From Enterovibrio calviensis DSM 14347 (GTDB lineage: Bacteria; Pseudomonadota; Gammaproteobacteria; Enterobacterales; Vibrionaceae), in NCBI RefSeq assembly GCF_000621165.1, contig NZ_JHZA01000007.1, forward strand, positions 397,030 to 461,029: a stretch of DNA of 64,000 bases, given 5' to 3'. Shown one piece after another: positions 18,085-27,572 of the stretch. The notes beneath the pieces are model-generated. The model saw nothing but the letters and a program-made list of their open reading frames with translations, was not told the origin of the DNA and did not search any database. The position numbers were made by a program, and so were the translations under genes. Within the stretch, counting starts at the first letter, position 1, and each line of letters opens with the position of its first letter.

Positions 18085-19029
18085 CTATAATTCAGCGGCA
18101 TCTTCGGATGCCGCTTCGCTTCCCAGCTCTATCGGCATTCCTGACTGCACAGCAAGTGCCGCTCTATAGCGACTCTCATTCATTTGATTGCTCTTGAGCC
18201 AAAGTGACGTTCTGCTATCAGGCAGTGTCAGCATTCGCGTTCCCGCTTGTTCTTCATCCAATGATAATGGCCTATGGGCTTCTACGTACACAGCACCGTC
18301 AGGCTCATAGCTGGTTTTTACAGGCTCATTGATCACGCGAACTTTTTCGCCCACGTCCACTTCATCGAATAACCACACGATATCTTCTGGTCGCATCCGA
18401 ATACAGCCAGAGCTCACACGCAATCCAATACCGAAGTCCTTGTTGGTTCCATGAATCAAATAAGTGCCTGTTCCGTAAGCCAACCTTAAGGCATGCGTAC
18501 CCAAAGGATTCTCAGGCCCTGCTGGAACAATATCAGGCAAAACAATGTTTTTGGTTTCTAAGTATTCTTGGCGAATACTTTCTGGCGGCGTCCATGTGGG
18601 ATTTTCTCGCTTCTGGCTAATCTTGGTTTTCATGATTGGCGTGTCTCGCCCTATTCGCCCAATACCAATAGGAAAAACGTTCACTTTCCCTATCTCAGGT
18701 TCAAAATAGTACAAACGTAATTCCGCAAGGTTAATCACCACGCCTTCGTAATCAACGTCAGGCAAAATGAGCTGTTGGGGAATAGTCACAAAGGTGCCAG
18801 CGTCAGGAAGGTAAGGATCAATGCCAGGGTTTGCGGAAAGTAAGGCTAAAAAGCCGACGTTATAGTGCTTGGCGATGAGCTCTAAATGCTCTCCCTGCTT
18901 AACAACATGAATTGTATTCTCGCCAATTAGGCGCGTGTTTTCTTCAGGCCAATCATATTGGTTTGCTTGAAGTGTCGTCGGCAAAATGAAAGCACTTAAA
19001 TACAAAAACGGTCGAAGCATCGAATTCAT
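18085..19029 (-). CDS. L,D-transpeptidase (YkuD) with LysM domain
   Basis: A 314-residue periplasmic enzyme: signal peptide (residues 1-22), LysM domain (about 38-85, IHVVKQGEHLELIAKHYNVG), YkuD catalytic domain (about 93-230) with LIHGTNKDFGIGLRVSSGCIRM holding the catalytic histidine and cysteine, and a C-terminal extension. The layout matches ErfK/YbiS/YcfS-type enzymes that link Lpp to meso-diaminopimelate of peptidoglycan. The lpp gene lies 19 bases away, convergent. A 3-3 crosslinking role is the alternative. The last codons lie within a strong hairpin shared with the lpp end. Confidence 0.92.
   Translation of the reverse strand: MNSMLRPFLYLSAFILPTTLQANQYDWPEENTRLIGENTIHVVKQGEHLELIAKHYNVGFLALLSANPGIDPYLPDAGTFVTIPQQLILPDVDYEGVVINLAELRLYYFEPEIGKVNVFPIGIGRIGRDTPIMKTKISQKRENPTWTPPESIRQEYLETKNIVLPDIVPAGPENPLGTHALRLAYGTGTYLIHGTNKDFGIGLRVSSGCIRMRPEDIVWLFDEVDVGEKVRVINEPVKTSYEPDGAVYVEAHRPLSLDEEQAGTRMLTLPDSRTSLWLKSNQMNESRYRAALAVQSGMPIELGSEAASEDAAEL
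18095..18114. terminator. Shared hairpin between lpp and the L,D-transpeptidase gene
   Basis: GCGGCATC-TTCG-GATGCCGC is a perfect 8-bp stem with a TTCG tetraloop, placed about 30 bases after the lpp stop. It lies inside the last codons of the convergent transpeptidase gene. T tracts are weak on both sides, so it may stabilise lpp mRNA as much as terminate it. Confidence 0.7.
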
Positions 19030-19105
19030 GAAACAAAAATCTCTTAGTCTTATTCTATCTAGATAGCAGGAAAGGAGCAGTGTTCATCACTTAATAATAG
19101 ATATA

Positions 19106-19177
19106 TATACCCAAGTAACCTGAATATGCTCGATTTCAGAGGCTCTCAGAGAGAGCATCTCAGGTTGTTTCGGTATA
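19106..19177 (+). repeat. Vibrio-type interspersed repeat, 72 bp, copy 2
   Basis: Ends are TATACCCAAGTAACCTGAA and, inverted, CAGGTTGTTTCGGTATA. The interior ATGCTCGATTTCAGAGGC equals the reverse complement of the right end of the long element at 53814-54079. It also contains a small palindrome GCTCTCAGAGAGAGC. Confidence 0.85.
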
Positions 19178-19311
19178 TCACGTCATCCCCACTGCACTTG
19201 CAACTGGCCTCGTCGAAAAGCCAAACAAATGTTGATTTTATCTCGACACTGAAACACACGGTAAAATGGCGTTATATGACCAAATAACCGCAAGATGGAC
19301 AGACATCCAAG

Positions 19312-19728
19312 TTAGAAGTAGATACGCAGACCAAGGGAGCCTTCAAGTTTCAACGCGGAATCTTCCTGCCAGTACCATACGGTTCCTGCTTCGCCGTAAA
19401 GTTCTATATTCCCTCGTCCCATGGGTGTTGCTACGCCAACACCCGCCCTTGGTCCCCATTTATGTGTTGAATCATCAACCCATTGAAAACCACCAAAGCC
19501 ATACAAAGAAAGTGGCAGATATTCAGGCCGCGCTAACCAAGGACCAAGATCCCACATGCCATCAATCGCTGCTCCTTTCTCTTCAATCCCCAAAGAAACT
19601 CGCATCGCACTTTGTGACACTGTCACGCCAGACATTGGCGTTCCGAGAAAAACCCCAGCAGAAAAACCTTGCGACGACGCAGACATCGCTGGCAACAACA
19701 GTGCCAGCCCAATGAGATAACGCTTCAT
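19312..19728 (-). CDS. Hypothetical exported beta-barrel-like protein, 138 aa
   Basis: The protein has a signal peptide (MKRYLIGLALLLPAMSASSQ) followed by amphipathic beta-strand segments rich in Gly and aromatic residues and ending in LEGSLGLRIYF with a terminal phenylalanine. These are signs of a small eight-stranded outer-membrane protein. I do not recognise a family. A longer plus-strand frame across the same bases lacks protein-like composition and was discarded. Confidence 0.65.
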   Translation of the reverse strand: MKRYLIGLALLLPAMSASSQGFSAGVFLGTPMSGVTVSQSAMRVSLGIEEKGAAIDGMWDLGPWLARPEYLPLSLYGFGGFQWVDDSTHKWGPRAGVGVATPMGRGNIELYGEAGTVWYWQEDSALKLEGSLGLRIYF

Positions 19729-20056
19729 TTTAAATTTCCATTTCTTGTGCCCAACTCAACGTCGAAAGGCAACCAAACTCATATCACTAGTGGGATATTA
19801 ACACTTCTCAGCATATTATCAGTGGCTATTCCGTAAAAGGCCTTATTGGTTACAAAACAATCGCTTCAGCCTTAAAATTAGCGCCAACGCTCACACCTTT
19901 TGCCATTGGTCACAACTGCCATCATCCTTTACACCTTTTTTCCCGTAGTACGTAAACTTATGAAAGAAAACTGTCGCTATATAGGTCTTTGTAGCGAGAG
20001 ATAGTTTTATTGTTTGCTTAACGCACCAGACCAATGCTGACTAATGGAGATCAACA
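19729..20056. other. Noncoding stretch upstream of msrP
   Basis: This interval lies between two divergent genes. It holds one inverted repeat, TCGCTA-N12-TAGCGA (19974-19997), about 60 bases before msrP, which could be a regulator site or leader hairpin. Nothing else could be supported. Confidence 0.4.
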
Positions 20057-21076
20057 ATGCTGATTCGAGTACCCAAGAAATCCGAAATAAAAGAGCATGA
20101 ACTGACTCCAGAGTCTGTTTACCACTCTCGTAGAGACATATTGAAGAAGCTCGGCATTGTGACGGCAACATTGCCCTTTGCAGCGCAGAGCCAAGCCAAC
20201 ATCTTTGATATTTTTGGTGGTGATGACGAAAAGAAAGCAGACGTTCTTTTTCAACGGTCAGCATTAACTGGTCAACCTAGTACTTATGGAGCAGGTCTCC
20301 CTCTCACGCCTGAAAACAAAGTACTTACCTATAACAACTTCTACGAGTTTGGCACCGGGAAAAATGACCCTGTCGACAACAGTCAATCATTCAAGGTTGA
20401 TCCCTGGAAACTGGAGGTGACGGGGTTAGTTAACAACCCAATCTCGTTAAGCTATGAAGACTTGCTCAAGCGTTTCACCCTAGAAGAGCGTCTCTATCGT
20501 ATGCGCTGTGTTGAAGCTTGGTCGATGAACATTCCTTGGATTGGTTTTTCGTTGGGTGATCTCATTAGAGCCGCAGACCCTCTCGGAAGCGCGAAATACG
20601 TGGCCTTTGAGACGCTATACGACCCTAAGCAAATGCCCGGTCAAGCATCTCAATTTGTAGGCGGCGGTATTGATTACCCCTATGTTGAAGGTTTACGCCT
20701 CGACGAAGCCATGAATGATCTCACGCTCCTAAGCGTCGGCTTGTATGGCCAGACCCTTGCCCCACAAAATGGAGCACCGGTTCGTTTGGTTGTGCCTTGG
20801 AAGTACGGGTTCAAGAGCATCAAATCGATTGTTAAAATCCACTTGCTTGAATCCCAACCTGCGACCACATGGAATCTACTTGCCCGTCACGAATACGGCT
20901 TCTATGCCAACGTGAATCCGCAAGTTGACCATCCGCGTTGGAGCCAAGGTTCAGAGCGCTTCATCGGTGAAGGTTCGATTTTCAGCTCTCGTCGCCAACC
21001 GACAGCCATGTTCAACGGCTATCAAGAAGAAGTCGCGAGTTTATATAAAGGTTTGGATTTGAGGTCTAACTATTGA
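20057..21076 (+). CDS. msrP: Protein-methionine-sulfoxide reductase catalytic subunit MsrP
   Basis: A 339-residue molybdopterin enzyme of the sulfite-oxidase family. It has a Tat-type leader ([11 protein letters not shown], about residues 23-33, then [10 protein letters not shown]) and the molybdenum ligand cysteine in [13 protein letters not shown] (about residue 152). Length fits E. coli MsrP/YedY (334). It repairs oxidised methionines in periplasmic proteins with electrons from MsrQ, whose gene overlaps its stop codon. Confidence 0.96.
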   Translation: MLIRVPKKSEIKEHELTPESVYHSRRDILKKLGIVTATLPFAAQSQANIFDIFGGDDEKKADVLFQRSALTGQPSTYGAGLPLTPENKVLTYNNFYEFGTGKNDPVDNSQSFKVDPWKLEVTGLVNNPISLSYEDLLKRFTLEERLYRMRCVEAWSMNIPWIGFSLGDLIRAADPLGSAKYVAFETLYDPKQMPGQASQFVGGGIDYPYVEGLRLDEAMNDLTLLSVGLYGQTLAPQNGAPVRLVVPWKYGFKSIKSIVKIHLLESQPATTWNLLARHEYGFYANVNPQVDHPRWSQGSERFIGEGSIFSSRRQPTAMFNGYQEEVASLYKGLDLRSNY

Positions 21077-21693
21077 AGCCATTGACAGCAAAGCACATTG
21101 TTTGGGTCAAAGCATTAATCCATGGCATCAGCCTGTTGTTTTTCGCCAACCTGGTTTGGTTGGTGTTAAACAACAAATTTGGTGCAGATCCCGTTGATGG
21201 CATCACACATTACACGGGCATCGCCGCACTCAATACTCTGATGGTTACCATGTTCATAAGCCCAATTGCGAGATATGCAAAACAAGGGCTGTTGATCCGC
21301 TGTCGTCGTGTTGTCGGGCTATATAGCTTCTTTTGGGCAACACTACATTTATTAACCTATCTCGCACTTGATTTGACCTTCAGCTTTTCACTGTTAGGCA
21401 GTGAAATTCTCAGCCGTCCTTACCTTACCGTCGGCGCGATTTGTTGGGTTATTCTCTTTGCCTTAACAGTCACATCGACATCTCGCATACAACGTAAAAT
21501 GGGGGCAAAATGGCAAAAGCTTCACCATTACGTCTATTTGGCGCTTGTCTTAGCGCCAATCCATTTTTACTGGTCATCAAAGTCCGAGCTAATTGAGCCA
21601 AGCATCTATTTTTTGTTGGCGATTTCTTTACTCGCCGTTCGCTGGAAAACCCTTAAAAGAATCGTATTTCGGCCTGCCCTCAAGCGAGGATAG
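21073..21693 (+). CDS. msrQ: Heme-binding membrane subunit MsrQ
   Basis: A 206-residue membrane protein with six hydrophobic helices of the ferric-reductase type, including conserved histidines in [16 protein letters not shown] ([12 protein letters not shown]), [12 protein letters not shown] and [20 protein letters not shown]. It passes electrons from the quinone pool to MsrP. It starts at TTG overlapping the msrP stop (TTGA), showing translational coupling. Confidence 0.95.
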   Translation: MKPLTAKHIVWVKALIHGISLLFFANLVWLVLNNKFGADPVDGITHYTGIAALNTLMVTMFISPIARYAKQGLLIRCRRVVGLYSFFWATLHLLTYLALDLTFSFSLLGSEILSRPYLTVGAICWVILFALTVTSTSRIQRKMGAKWQKLHHYVYLALVLAPIHFYWSSKSELIEPSIYFLLAISLLAVRWKTLKRIVFRPALKRG

Positions 21694-21807
21694 CCTCACT
21701 TTTGAACGCTTCACCACAATTAGGCATCTGAATTAGTGCAAATTTCTATTTTTTGCCATACTTTAGGTAACCCTTTGTCGTGAAGCTTGTTTTTGGAGTA
21801 GGCTTTT

Positions 21808-22437
21808 TTGCTGGATGAACTTATTTCACAAAGCTTACGAGACTTTCAATTAGACTGTCTCAGTTTCTGTGAACACCATTATCCAACGATTCATAATCGC
21901 GGGATGAAAGAAAGCCATCTCGGTAAGGCATTGGCGCGTCGTATCATGCACTCTTACGATAAGCTAGACATAGAAACCACCTGTCGGTCTGTCGAAGAAT
22001 CCAACACCACCAAGCAGTTGGTGTTTCTCATTGACACCCCTGAACATCAAATCTATATCGTTGCACATCGTCTCATCAGCGCAAACCTTGCGTGTCGTAA
22101 AGCTATCGTTAACGACATGAAGTGGACACTTGACCATCTCGAAGGATCCAATGACAAAGAACGGCGAATCATTGTTATCGCTGACCACTGGATCGATCGT
22201 TCAGTCGCGAGTAAATCTGTACCCAGTTGGTGGCTGGGACATCAACCTATTCATCAAGCCGATTTTGCCGCACAAGGTGTCAAACTTGTCGACGCAGAGC
22301 ACTCTCTCGCGGGTGATATTGAGGTAGTGTGTGAAATAGCAGGTGGACGACATCGTATCTATCACCCGCTCCATCGCCAACGAGACGGGTTGCCGCTATA
22401 TAAATACCTACTGTTAACAGCCACATATCCGTTATAG
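21808..22437 (+). CDS. Hypothetical protein, 209 aa
   Basis: A soluble protein starting at TTG (21808) with TTGGAG about 10 bases ahead. It is rich in His and Arg and has a C-terminal segment GGRHRIYHPLHRQRDGLPLYKYLLLTATYPL. The N-terminal half is helical and the middle contains RRIIVIADHWIDR, suggesting an alpha/beta core. I do not recognise the family; it has the look of a conserved Vibrio hypothetical. It lies between msrQ and a MATE transporter, with no clear operon link. Confidence 0.6.
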   Translation: MLDELISQSLRDFQLDCLSFCEHHYPTIHNRGMKESHLGKALARRIMHSYDKLDIETTCRSVEESNTTKQLVFLIDTPEHQIYIVAHRLISANLACRKAIVNDMKWTLDHLEGSNDKERRIIVIADHWIDRSVASKSVPSWWLGHQPIHQADFAAQGVKLVDAEHSLAGDIEVVCEIAGGRHRIYHPLHRQRDGLPLYKYLLLTATYPL

Positions 22438-22516
22438 AGGCTGAAAGACTTCACTCTCGTTGCCGTATTACTGCATTCTCAATGAATAGTATTTCACCTT
22501 TCACGCCGGAAACGCC

Positions 22517-23875
22517 ATGACCGCCGAAGTAAATGCCAACGATAGCCTCTTGCGTGATGCGCCGATCATAAACCTCTTTCTTCGTTATTCACTTCCCACT
22601 GTCGCCGCCATGATGGTGACTGGCATCTATGTTGCTGTTGATGGCATGTTCATCGGTCATTTCGTTGGAGAAGGTGGCCTTGCAGCCATTATGCTCGCTT
22701 ATCCAATTGGCTCGATCCTATACGCGCTGGGCAACATGATTGGCATGGGTGCGGCATCGTTGGTGTCGATTCACCTTGGAAGCGGAAATCCTAAATCAGC
22801 ACAACAAGTGGTGGGCAATGCCTTTTCACTGTCATTGCTAGTCAGTGTTGTCGTTTCTATTTTTGGCGTCATATTTTCAAAAGATATTGTTCACGCCTTA
22901 GGTGCTCAAGGACATGTCGCCGAAATGGCTGTGACCTATCTGAAATGGTATTTCGGCATGGGAACCTTTGCCCTCCTCTCTATGGCATTTTCAATTTTGC
23001 TAAGAAACGATGGGCAGCCAAACCGCGTCACCGCAATCATGATTTTAGGTGGCGTACTCAATATCTTCTTGGATTGGGTATTCATTGTTCTTATTCCTTG
23101 GGAGCTTAAAGGCGCTGCCATCGCGACCATGCTGTCCCAACTAGTGACGGCGTCACTTTGTCTTTTCCACTTTTTCCAACCCTCCACTCGTCTTCGTATT
23201 ACGTGGCAATCGATTGTTATTAAGAGTAAAACCCTCACTGACATTATGCAGCTCGGTGTTCCGGGTTTGCTTATGTACCTGTATTTATCCGTGGTTCTTA
23301 CGTTGCACAACATGGCGTTCTTGTCATTAGGCAGCACGATTCATGTGGCGGCCTACGCGGTAGTCAGTTACACAGAAGCATTCTTCTACTTAGCGTTTGA
23401 AGGTATCGCTTTGGGTATGCAGCCTATTACAAGCTTTAATCTTGGTGCGAAAAGAATGGACAGGGTGATTGAAAGTCGCAATATCGCGTTTGGCGCGGCG
23501 CTACTTGTCTCCATAACGGGTTTGTTGCTCGTTTATGTATTTCCCGAAGCCGTCATCTACGCATTTGCGGGAGATAGCCCTGAGCTCGCTGAGGTGACCA
23601 AAGAAGGTATGTATTTGTACTTCTGGGGCTTACCGACCGAAGCCTTGTTGCTTGTTGGCGCGATTTATTTTCAGTCCATCAACCAAGCGACAATTGCCAA
23701 TTGGTTGACGGGCGGTAAACTGGTCATCATGGCAGTGATGCTTTTTGCCATGACTAAACTCGTCGGCACCACGGGCGTTTGGATTTCTCTGGCATGCACT
23801 AGCACATTGCTGTTTGTCTGGATGATGTGGAAGCTCTACCAAACACGGCTCTCAACACAGTCAGCTACGCCCTAG
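22517..23875 (+). CDS. MATE family efflux transporter
   Basis: A 452-residue, twelve-helix protein of the MatE superfamily. It shows the typical start FLRYSLPTVAAMMVTGIYVAVDGMFIGHFVG, two homologous halves, and a second-half FEGIALGMQPITSFNLGA corresponding to the Q-P motif. It resembles the MepA-type branch, cation-coupled exporters of cationic compounds. No regulator is adjacent. Confidence 0.9.
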   Translation: MTAEVNANDSLLRDAPIINLFLRYSLPTVAAMMVTGIYVAVDGMFIGHFVGEGGLAAIMLAYPIGSILYALGNMIGMGAASLVSIHLGSGNPKSAQQVVGNAFSLSLLVSVVVSIFGVIFSKDIVHALGAQGHVAEMAVTYLKWYFGMGTFALLSMAFSILLRNDGQPNRVTAIMILGGVLNIFLDWVFIVLIPWELKGAAIATMLSQLVTASLCLFHFFQPSTRLRITWQSIVIKSKTLTDIMQLGVPGLLMYLYLSVVLTLHNMAFLSLGSTIHVAAYAVVSYTEAFFYLAFEGIALGMQPITSFNLGAKRMDRVIESRNIAFGAALLVSITGLLLVYVFPEAVIYAFAGDSPELAEVTKEGMYLYFWGLPTEALLLVGAIYFQSINQATIANWLTGGKLVIMAVMLFAMTKLVGTTGVWISLACTSTLLFVWMMWKLYQTRLSTQSATP

Positions 23876-23907
23876 TTATTTTTTCTTTTCATCACTAAGG
23901 AGCATGG

Positions 23908-24789
23908 ATGCTCGAAAAAGTCGTCAGTATTCTGTTTCCGGTTTTTGCTGTGGTCATCGCGGGATTCTTTGTAGGGAAAGGCTTTAAACCCGACATGCGC
24001 CATATCAACCGAATCAACATTGATTTAATGGTGCCCTGTTTAGTCTTTACAACACTCTCCGTTATGCCAATGGGTGGCGAACAAAACGCGTTGTTTATTG
24101 CGGCGGTCATTGCTGTTTTGCTTCCCGGCATACTGATGATACCCGCGTGTAAAATACTCAATATTTCCTATAAAACATGGGCGCCACCGCAAATGTTCCG
24201 CAACAGCGGTAACCTCGCGATTCCTTTGTTTGGTTATGCGTTTGGCGCCAGTGCCGAAGCACCCGCCATTCTGCTGTTTGTTGTGTCCATGATGCTTCAC
24301 ATTACGGTTGGGCTGGCACTTCTGAGTAACAGTGAATATCGATTCCACCAGATATTCAAAATGCCCATTTTGATTGCCGCCCTACTCGCGTTGATGTTTA
24401 ACTTCAGTGGAATAATCGTTTGGAAGCCGCTGAATGATGGCATGGTACTGGTTGGCAGTGCTGCCGTGCCCGTGATGCTGATTTCGTTAGGCGTGCAGTT
24501 AACAGCCATTCAATGGTCTGGATTGGGTGTGGGCTTGTTGAGCACGGCGCTGAGTTTGGCGACAGGCGCCGCCAGCTTTGCTGTGATTTACTTTTTCGTT
24601 CCTCTCCCGCCAGAACATCTTCGTATGATGCTCTTGTTTGCCATGCTGCCACCGGCGGTGATGAACTTCTTGTTTGCAGAACGTTTTCAGGTAGGGCCCG
24701 ACAAAGTGGCTTCGATGGTGCTGTTTGGTAATTTCCTCACCATTGTCACCTTGCCTGCACTGCTCATCGCCGCTTTTGCATGGTTCTAA
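23908..24789 (+). CDS. AEC (auxin efflux carrier) family transporter
   Basis: A 293-residue membrane protein with about ten helices in two halves. It has the AEC features RNSGNLAIPLFGYAFG (about residues 96-112) and PPAVMNFLFAERF near the end. AEC members export or import small carboxylates such as malate in bacteria; the substrate here is unknown. AAGGAG lies 7 bases before the ATG at 23908. It is convergent with the SgrR-type gene. Confidence 0.88.
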   Translation: MLEKVVSILFPVFAVVIAGFFVGKGFKPDMRHINRINIDLMVPCLVFTTLSVMPMGGEQNALFIAAVIAVLLPGILMIPACKILNISYKTWAPPQMFRNSGNLAIPLFGYAFGASAEAPAILLFVVSMMLHITVGLALLSNSEYRFHQIFKMPILIAALLALMFNFSGIIVWKPLNDGMVLVGSAAVPVMLISLGVQLTAIQWSGLGVGLLSTALSLATGAASFAVIYFFVPLPPEHLRMMLLFAMLPPAVMNFLFAERFQVGPDKVASMVLFGNFLTIVTLPALLIAAFAWF

Positions 24790-24815
24790 CTCACCCAACC
24801 TGACCCAATTTAACT

Positions 24816-24881
24816 ACCGCGCCAACACTGGATCTATAAGAGCGATTCTTACTAGATCCTGTGTTGATACTGGCGTCGGTT
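24816..24881. other. Long imperfect hairpin between convergent genes
   Basis: CAACACTGGATCTA (24823-24836) and TAGATCCTGTGTTG (24853-24866) pair at 13 of 14 positions. Outside these, ACCGCGCC and GGCGTCGGT can extend the stem across a short bulge. It lies between the AEC carrier gene and the convergent SgrR-type gene and may end both transcripts, although T tracts are modest (CGGTTTTGGTTTT). Confidence 0.6.
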
Positions 24882-24905
24882 TTGGTTTTGGCGTATTGAA
24901 AAAAC

Positions 24906-26624
24906 CTATAGCGCCGGCTTTTTCCAGACAGATTTAAAATCGAACCACCCCACTTTGTTCGACGACACGTCTTCGAGTTCGCGGCCATCTACCACGCCAA
25001 GCCAAATATGAAATAGAGGGATGATTTGCGCCGATTCCACCAGCATTTTACCGATCACTTCCGCATCGAAATGCGTCTCGTCGCCAGATCGCCATGCCGT
25101 CATTTTGTCAGTAATTTCACTAAACTCCGCCAAAGGCATTGCCGCCGAAAGGTGAGAGAAATTCAATAGCCAAGGCAAAATTGCATCACTGCGCTTATTG
25201 CCTAAACTCATGCCGCATAACCATATATCGACTTTTTTGGCGTGCTTGGGAGACATGATGTCTTCGTATGGCACAACGTCAATGTCCAAGGTTATTCCGT
25301 CCGTAGCGAGAAGCGATTTGAGCGCTTTTGCCATTAATGGAAATAGAGGGTTATCCGATTGGTGTGCCAGCCTTACTACTTTTTGCTCAGGCGCAGACAC
25401 ATCCGAGTGAGAAACATTGGTGTGAATCCAGCCTGGCAGCAATCCATAAGCATTGGTTAAGCGGTATTCTCCAATCCCACTTTCTGCCAAATGCGGCAGT
25501 AAACGCAACGAAGAAAGGCGATCACTGAGATAGGACGCCCAACGTGGATCTTTAGCAATGCCATTGTTGCGGTTTAATAACAGGTAGTTACACCCTTCAT
25601 CTAACGCTAAGCGTTCTTTGGTGCCGCTTTGCAGGATTCCTTGTCTCGAATCGAGGGCCGTGGGATCAAGTTTGGCCGTAGGCTGTAAATAGCACATAGC
25701 AGCGCTATCCAATACCCAAATTTCGATTTCATCCGTCAATGCTCGAAAGCCAAAATACTGATCATTGGCTTTCAATACTAACTGATGGCTGTTGTTTTCC
25801 ACTACGCGATATGGGCCAGTACCAACGGGAAACAACTCACTGGTTTTCGACTCAGCCGCTTTCTTTGACTGAATGGAGGCCATCGGTACCGCTAACGTAT
25901 CTGGTAAGCGTCGATCGGGGCGTTTTAGATGAAAATCAATCACGTTGTCAGCGGGGGCGTTAATCGAATCAATATGTGAAAAATACACATTGTTGCTTAA
26001 GGCTTGTAGAGACCAAATGACATCGTCGGTATGTAACAGATTCCCATCATGAAATCGCACCGCTGGCCTGAGATAGAAACGCCAATGCGTATCAGATAGT
26101 GCCTCCCAATGATGAGCGAGATCTGCTTCGACTTGTTCCGTCGATTCATTGAAGCGCGTTAAACCATTGAATATCTGAGTGATCAAATGCTGTTCAGAGC
26201 GTCGTAGTGGTTTGGCCGGGTTCAAACACGGAAAAGCGCGGTAGTAAGGAAGGCGAATGATTTGCTTCCCTTCTTGCGTCGATACACCGAGTTGCTCTTG
26301 AATCAACTGCGCCAGTTTAGACGCGTCGTTCCCCAGATCCTCAAGGGCGGCATCGAGCTTTCCATCTTTTACCCATTTTCTTACGCGCTTCATTTGCAGA
26401 TCAGAATCACTGCGATGGAATATGAGTTGGCTCTGTTTGCCTCGGCCTACAGCTGGCTCCCAGCTTAACCACCCATGTTCTGCCATTTTGCTGAGAACCA
26501 TACGGGCATTTCGGCGAGTACAACTGAAAATTTCAGCCATATCTTGGAGGTTTGTATCACTGTCTTTGCCACCGAAATGGGCATAGACCTTAGAAAACTG
26601 AGTTTGAAGACGCTGTCCTGACAT
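24906..26624 (-). CDS. SgrR-type transcriptional regulator with solute-binding domain
   Basis: A 572-residue two-domain regulator. The N-terminal winged-helix SgrR_N domain (about 1-115: LQDMAEIFSCTRRNARMVLSKMAEHGWLSWEP) is followed by a family-5 extracellular-solute-binding-type domain (about 160-560; LRPAVRFHDGNLLHTDDVIWSL is typical). E. coli SgrR (551 aa) senses glucose-phosphate stress and activates the small RNA SgrS. Start: ATG 26624 rather than the upstream TTG. No SgrS/SgrT-like gene or PTS gene is visible nearby, so the ligand and targets are unknown. The divergent neighbour at 26832 is a candidate target. Confidence 0.85.
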   Translation of the reverse strand: MSGQRLQTQFSKVYAHFGGKDSDTNLQDMAEIFSCTRRNARMVLSKMAEHGWLSWEPAVGRGKQSQLIFHRSDSDLQMKRVRKWVKDGKLDAALEDLGNDASKLAQLIQEQLGVSTQEGKQIIRLPYYRAFPCLNPAKPLRRSEQHLITQIFNGLTRFNESTEQVEADLAHHWEALSDTHWRFYLRPAVRFHDGNLLHTDDVIWSLQALSNNVYFSHIDSINAPADNVIDFHLKRPDRRLPDTLAVPMASIQSKKAAESKTSELFPVGTGPYRVVENNSHQLVLKANDQYFGFRALTDEIEIWVLDSAAMCYLQPTAKLDPTALDSRQGILQSGTKERLALDEGCNYLLLNRNNGIAKDPRWASYLSDRLSSLRLLPHLAESGIGEYRLTNAYGLLPGWIHTNVSHSDVSAPEQKVVRLAHQSDNPLFPLMAKALKSLLATDGITLDIDVVPYEDIMSPKHAKKVDIWLCGMSLGNKRSDAILPWLLNFSHLSAAMPLAEFSEITDKMTAWRSGDETHFDAEVIGKMLVESAQIIPLFHIWLGVVDGRELEDVSSNKVGWFDFKSVWKKPAL

Positions 26625-26831
26625 AAAAGGGGAACCTAATTTCAACCAAATTGGACGCCGTAACTTCCTATTTTACTGAATATTCTTGGAATGCCTACTG
26701 TTATACTCGCGCAAAAAACGACCAAACCCCCAATTTGTTTCCTCATTTTTTCTCTTGAGGATTGTTATTTGGCGCTATAGAGCTATTATCGAGGCTCAAC
26801 TGCAAGAGGCCGAGCTGGCACAGGAGCAAAC

Positions 26832-27344
26832 ATGAGTGACGCTGCTATTCTTTCCCATTTTCACAAAAAACAATTTTGGATGGCGAGCCACGTCAAAAAC
26901 GCTCAGTTCCCCACACCAGAAAGCATTCAAGGCTTAAATTTCTACAAAGCGTCTGAGAAAAACCCATCCATCATTGAGCATCGCGCCAACGCGCCCGTGA
27001 ATGATAGTTACACATTCTATGCGGTAGATTGTCACCCGCTGATGGTGAGATACGCGCGAACGTTGGCTCAGAAGTGGCCAGAATCTGAAAGTGCATCATT
27101 GCTCGAATTTCTATCACAGCTATCACTCACCGATATTCCAACACCAGATGGCATCAACGTTTCACTGCATGTCGCAATGCAATCAGGAAAGCCTGTTGCC
27201 ACAGGCATGATTTTTAGCAGCCTAGAAGATGGCCAATCGGTGGTTGGTTTGTACGACATATTTGGTATGAACGATGAAGCCACAGCGACTATGCGTGCTT
27301 ACTTGGAAGGTCAGACAGACAGCGAAGTGTTAGTTAGCGAATAA
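26832..27344 (+). CDS. Hypothetical protein, 170 aa, divergent from the SgrR-type gene
   Basis: A soluble protein beginning MSDAAILSHFHKKQFWMASHVK, with AGGAG 7 bases before the ATG and a strong terminator after the stop. Its middle (APVNDSYTFYAVDCHPLMVRYARTLAQKW) and end (GKPVATGMIFSSLEDGQSVVGLYDIFG) suggest an acetyltransferase-like alpha/beta fold. I do not recognise the family and this is weak inference. It shares a 208-base promoter region with the SgrR-type regulator. Confidence 0.6.
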   Translation: MSDAAILSHFHKKQFWMASHVKNAQFPTPESIQGLNFYKASEKNPSIIEHRANAPVNDSYTFYAVDCHPLMVRYARTLAQKWPESESASLLEFLSQLSLTDIPTPDGINVSLHVAMQSGKPVATGMIFSSLEDGQSVVGLYDIFGMNDEATATMRAYLEGQTDSEVLVSE

Positions 27345-27363
27345 GTGCGGGCAATACCCAAAT

Positions 27364-27395
27364 AAAAAAGCAGAGCCAAATGGCTCTGCTTTTTT
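27364..27395. terminator. Bidirectional Rho-independent terminator
   Basis: AAAAAAGCAGAGCC-AAAT-GGCTCTGCTTTTTT: a perfect 8-bp stem with A and T runs on both sides. It ends the 170-aa gene on the plus strand and could also serve the small minus-strand gene. Confidence 0.93.
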
Positions 27396-27572
27396 ATTTC
27401 AATTCGGTATAGCTGAGACTGTGTTCTACAGTATTCGCTCGTGGCATCTCGGAGACACTAGCACCTGTCAAACCATGCTTATGTCTTTGAAATATCACTT
27501 CTGCTTTTCAAGCAGATAAAAAGCTGCTGATAAAATAGGCTCAAAAAGTGTGTTTAACAGCAGGCTTTCTAA

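Noticed and set aside
19266..19715. Plus-strand frame of 149 codons
   Set aside because: Opposite to a gene with a proper signal peptide and barrel pattern; its own product has no protein-like order and no ribosome site.
24816..24881. Integron attC site
   Set aside because: The RYYYAAC and GTTRRRY core sites do not fit at the ends of the hairpin, and no integrase or cassette is seen.
24905..24990. SgrS small RNA next to the SgrR-type gene
   Set aside because: No Hfq-type U-rich end or ptsG-pairing sequence was found on either side of the regulator gene.
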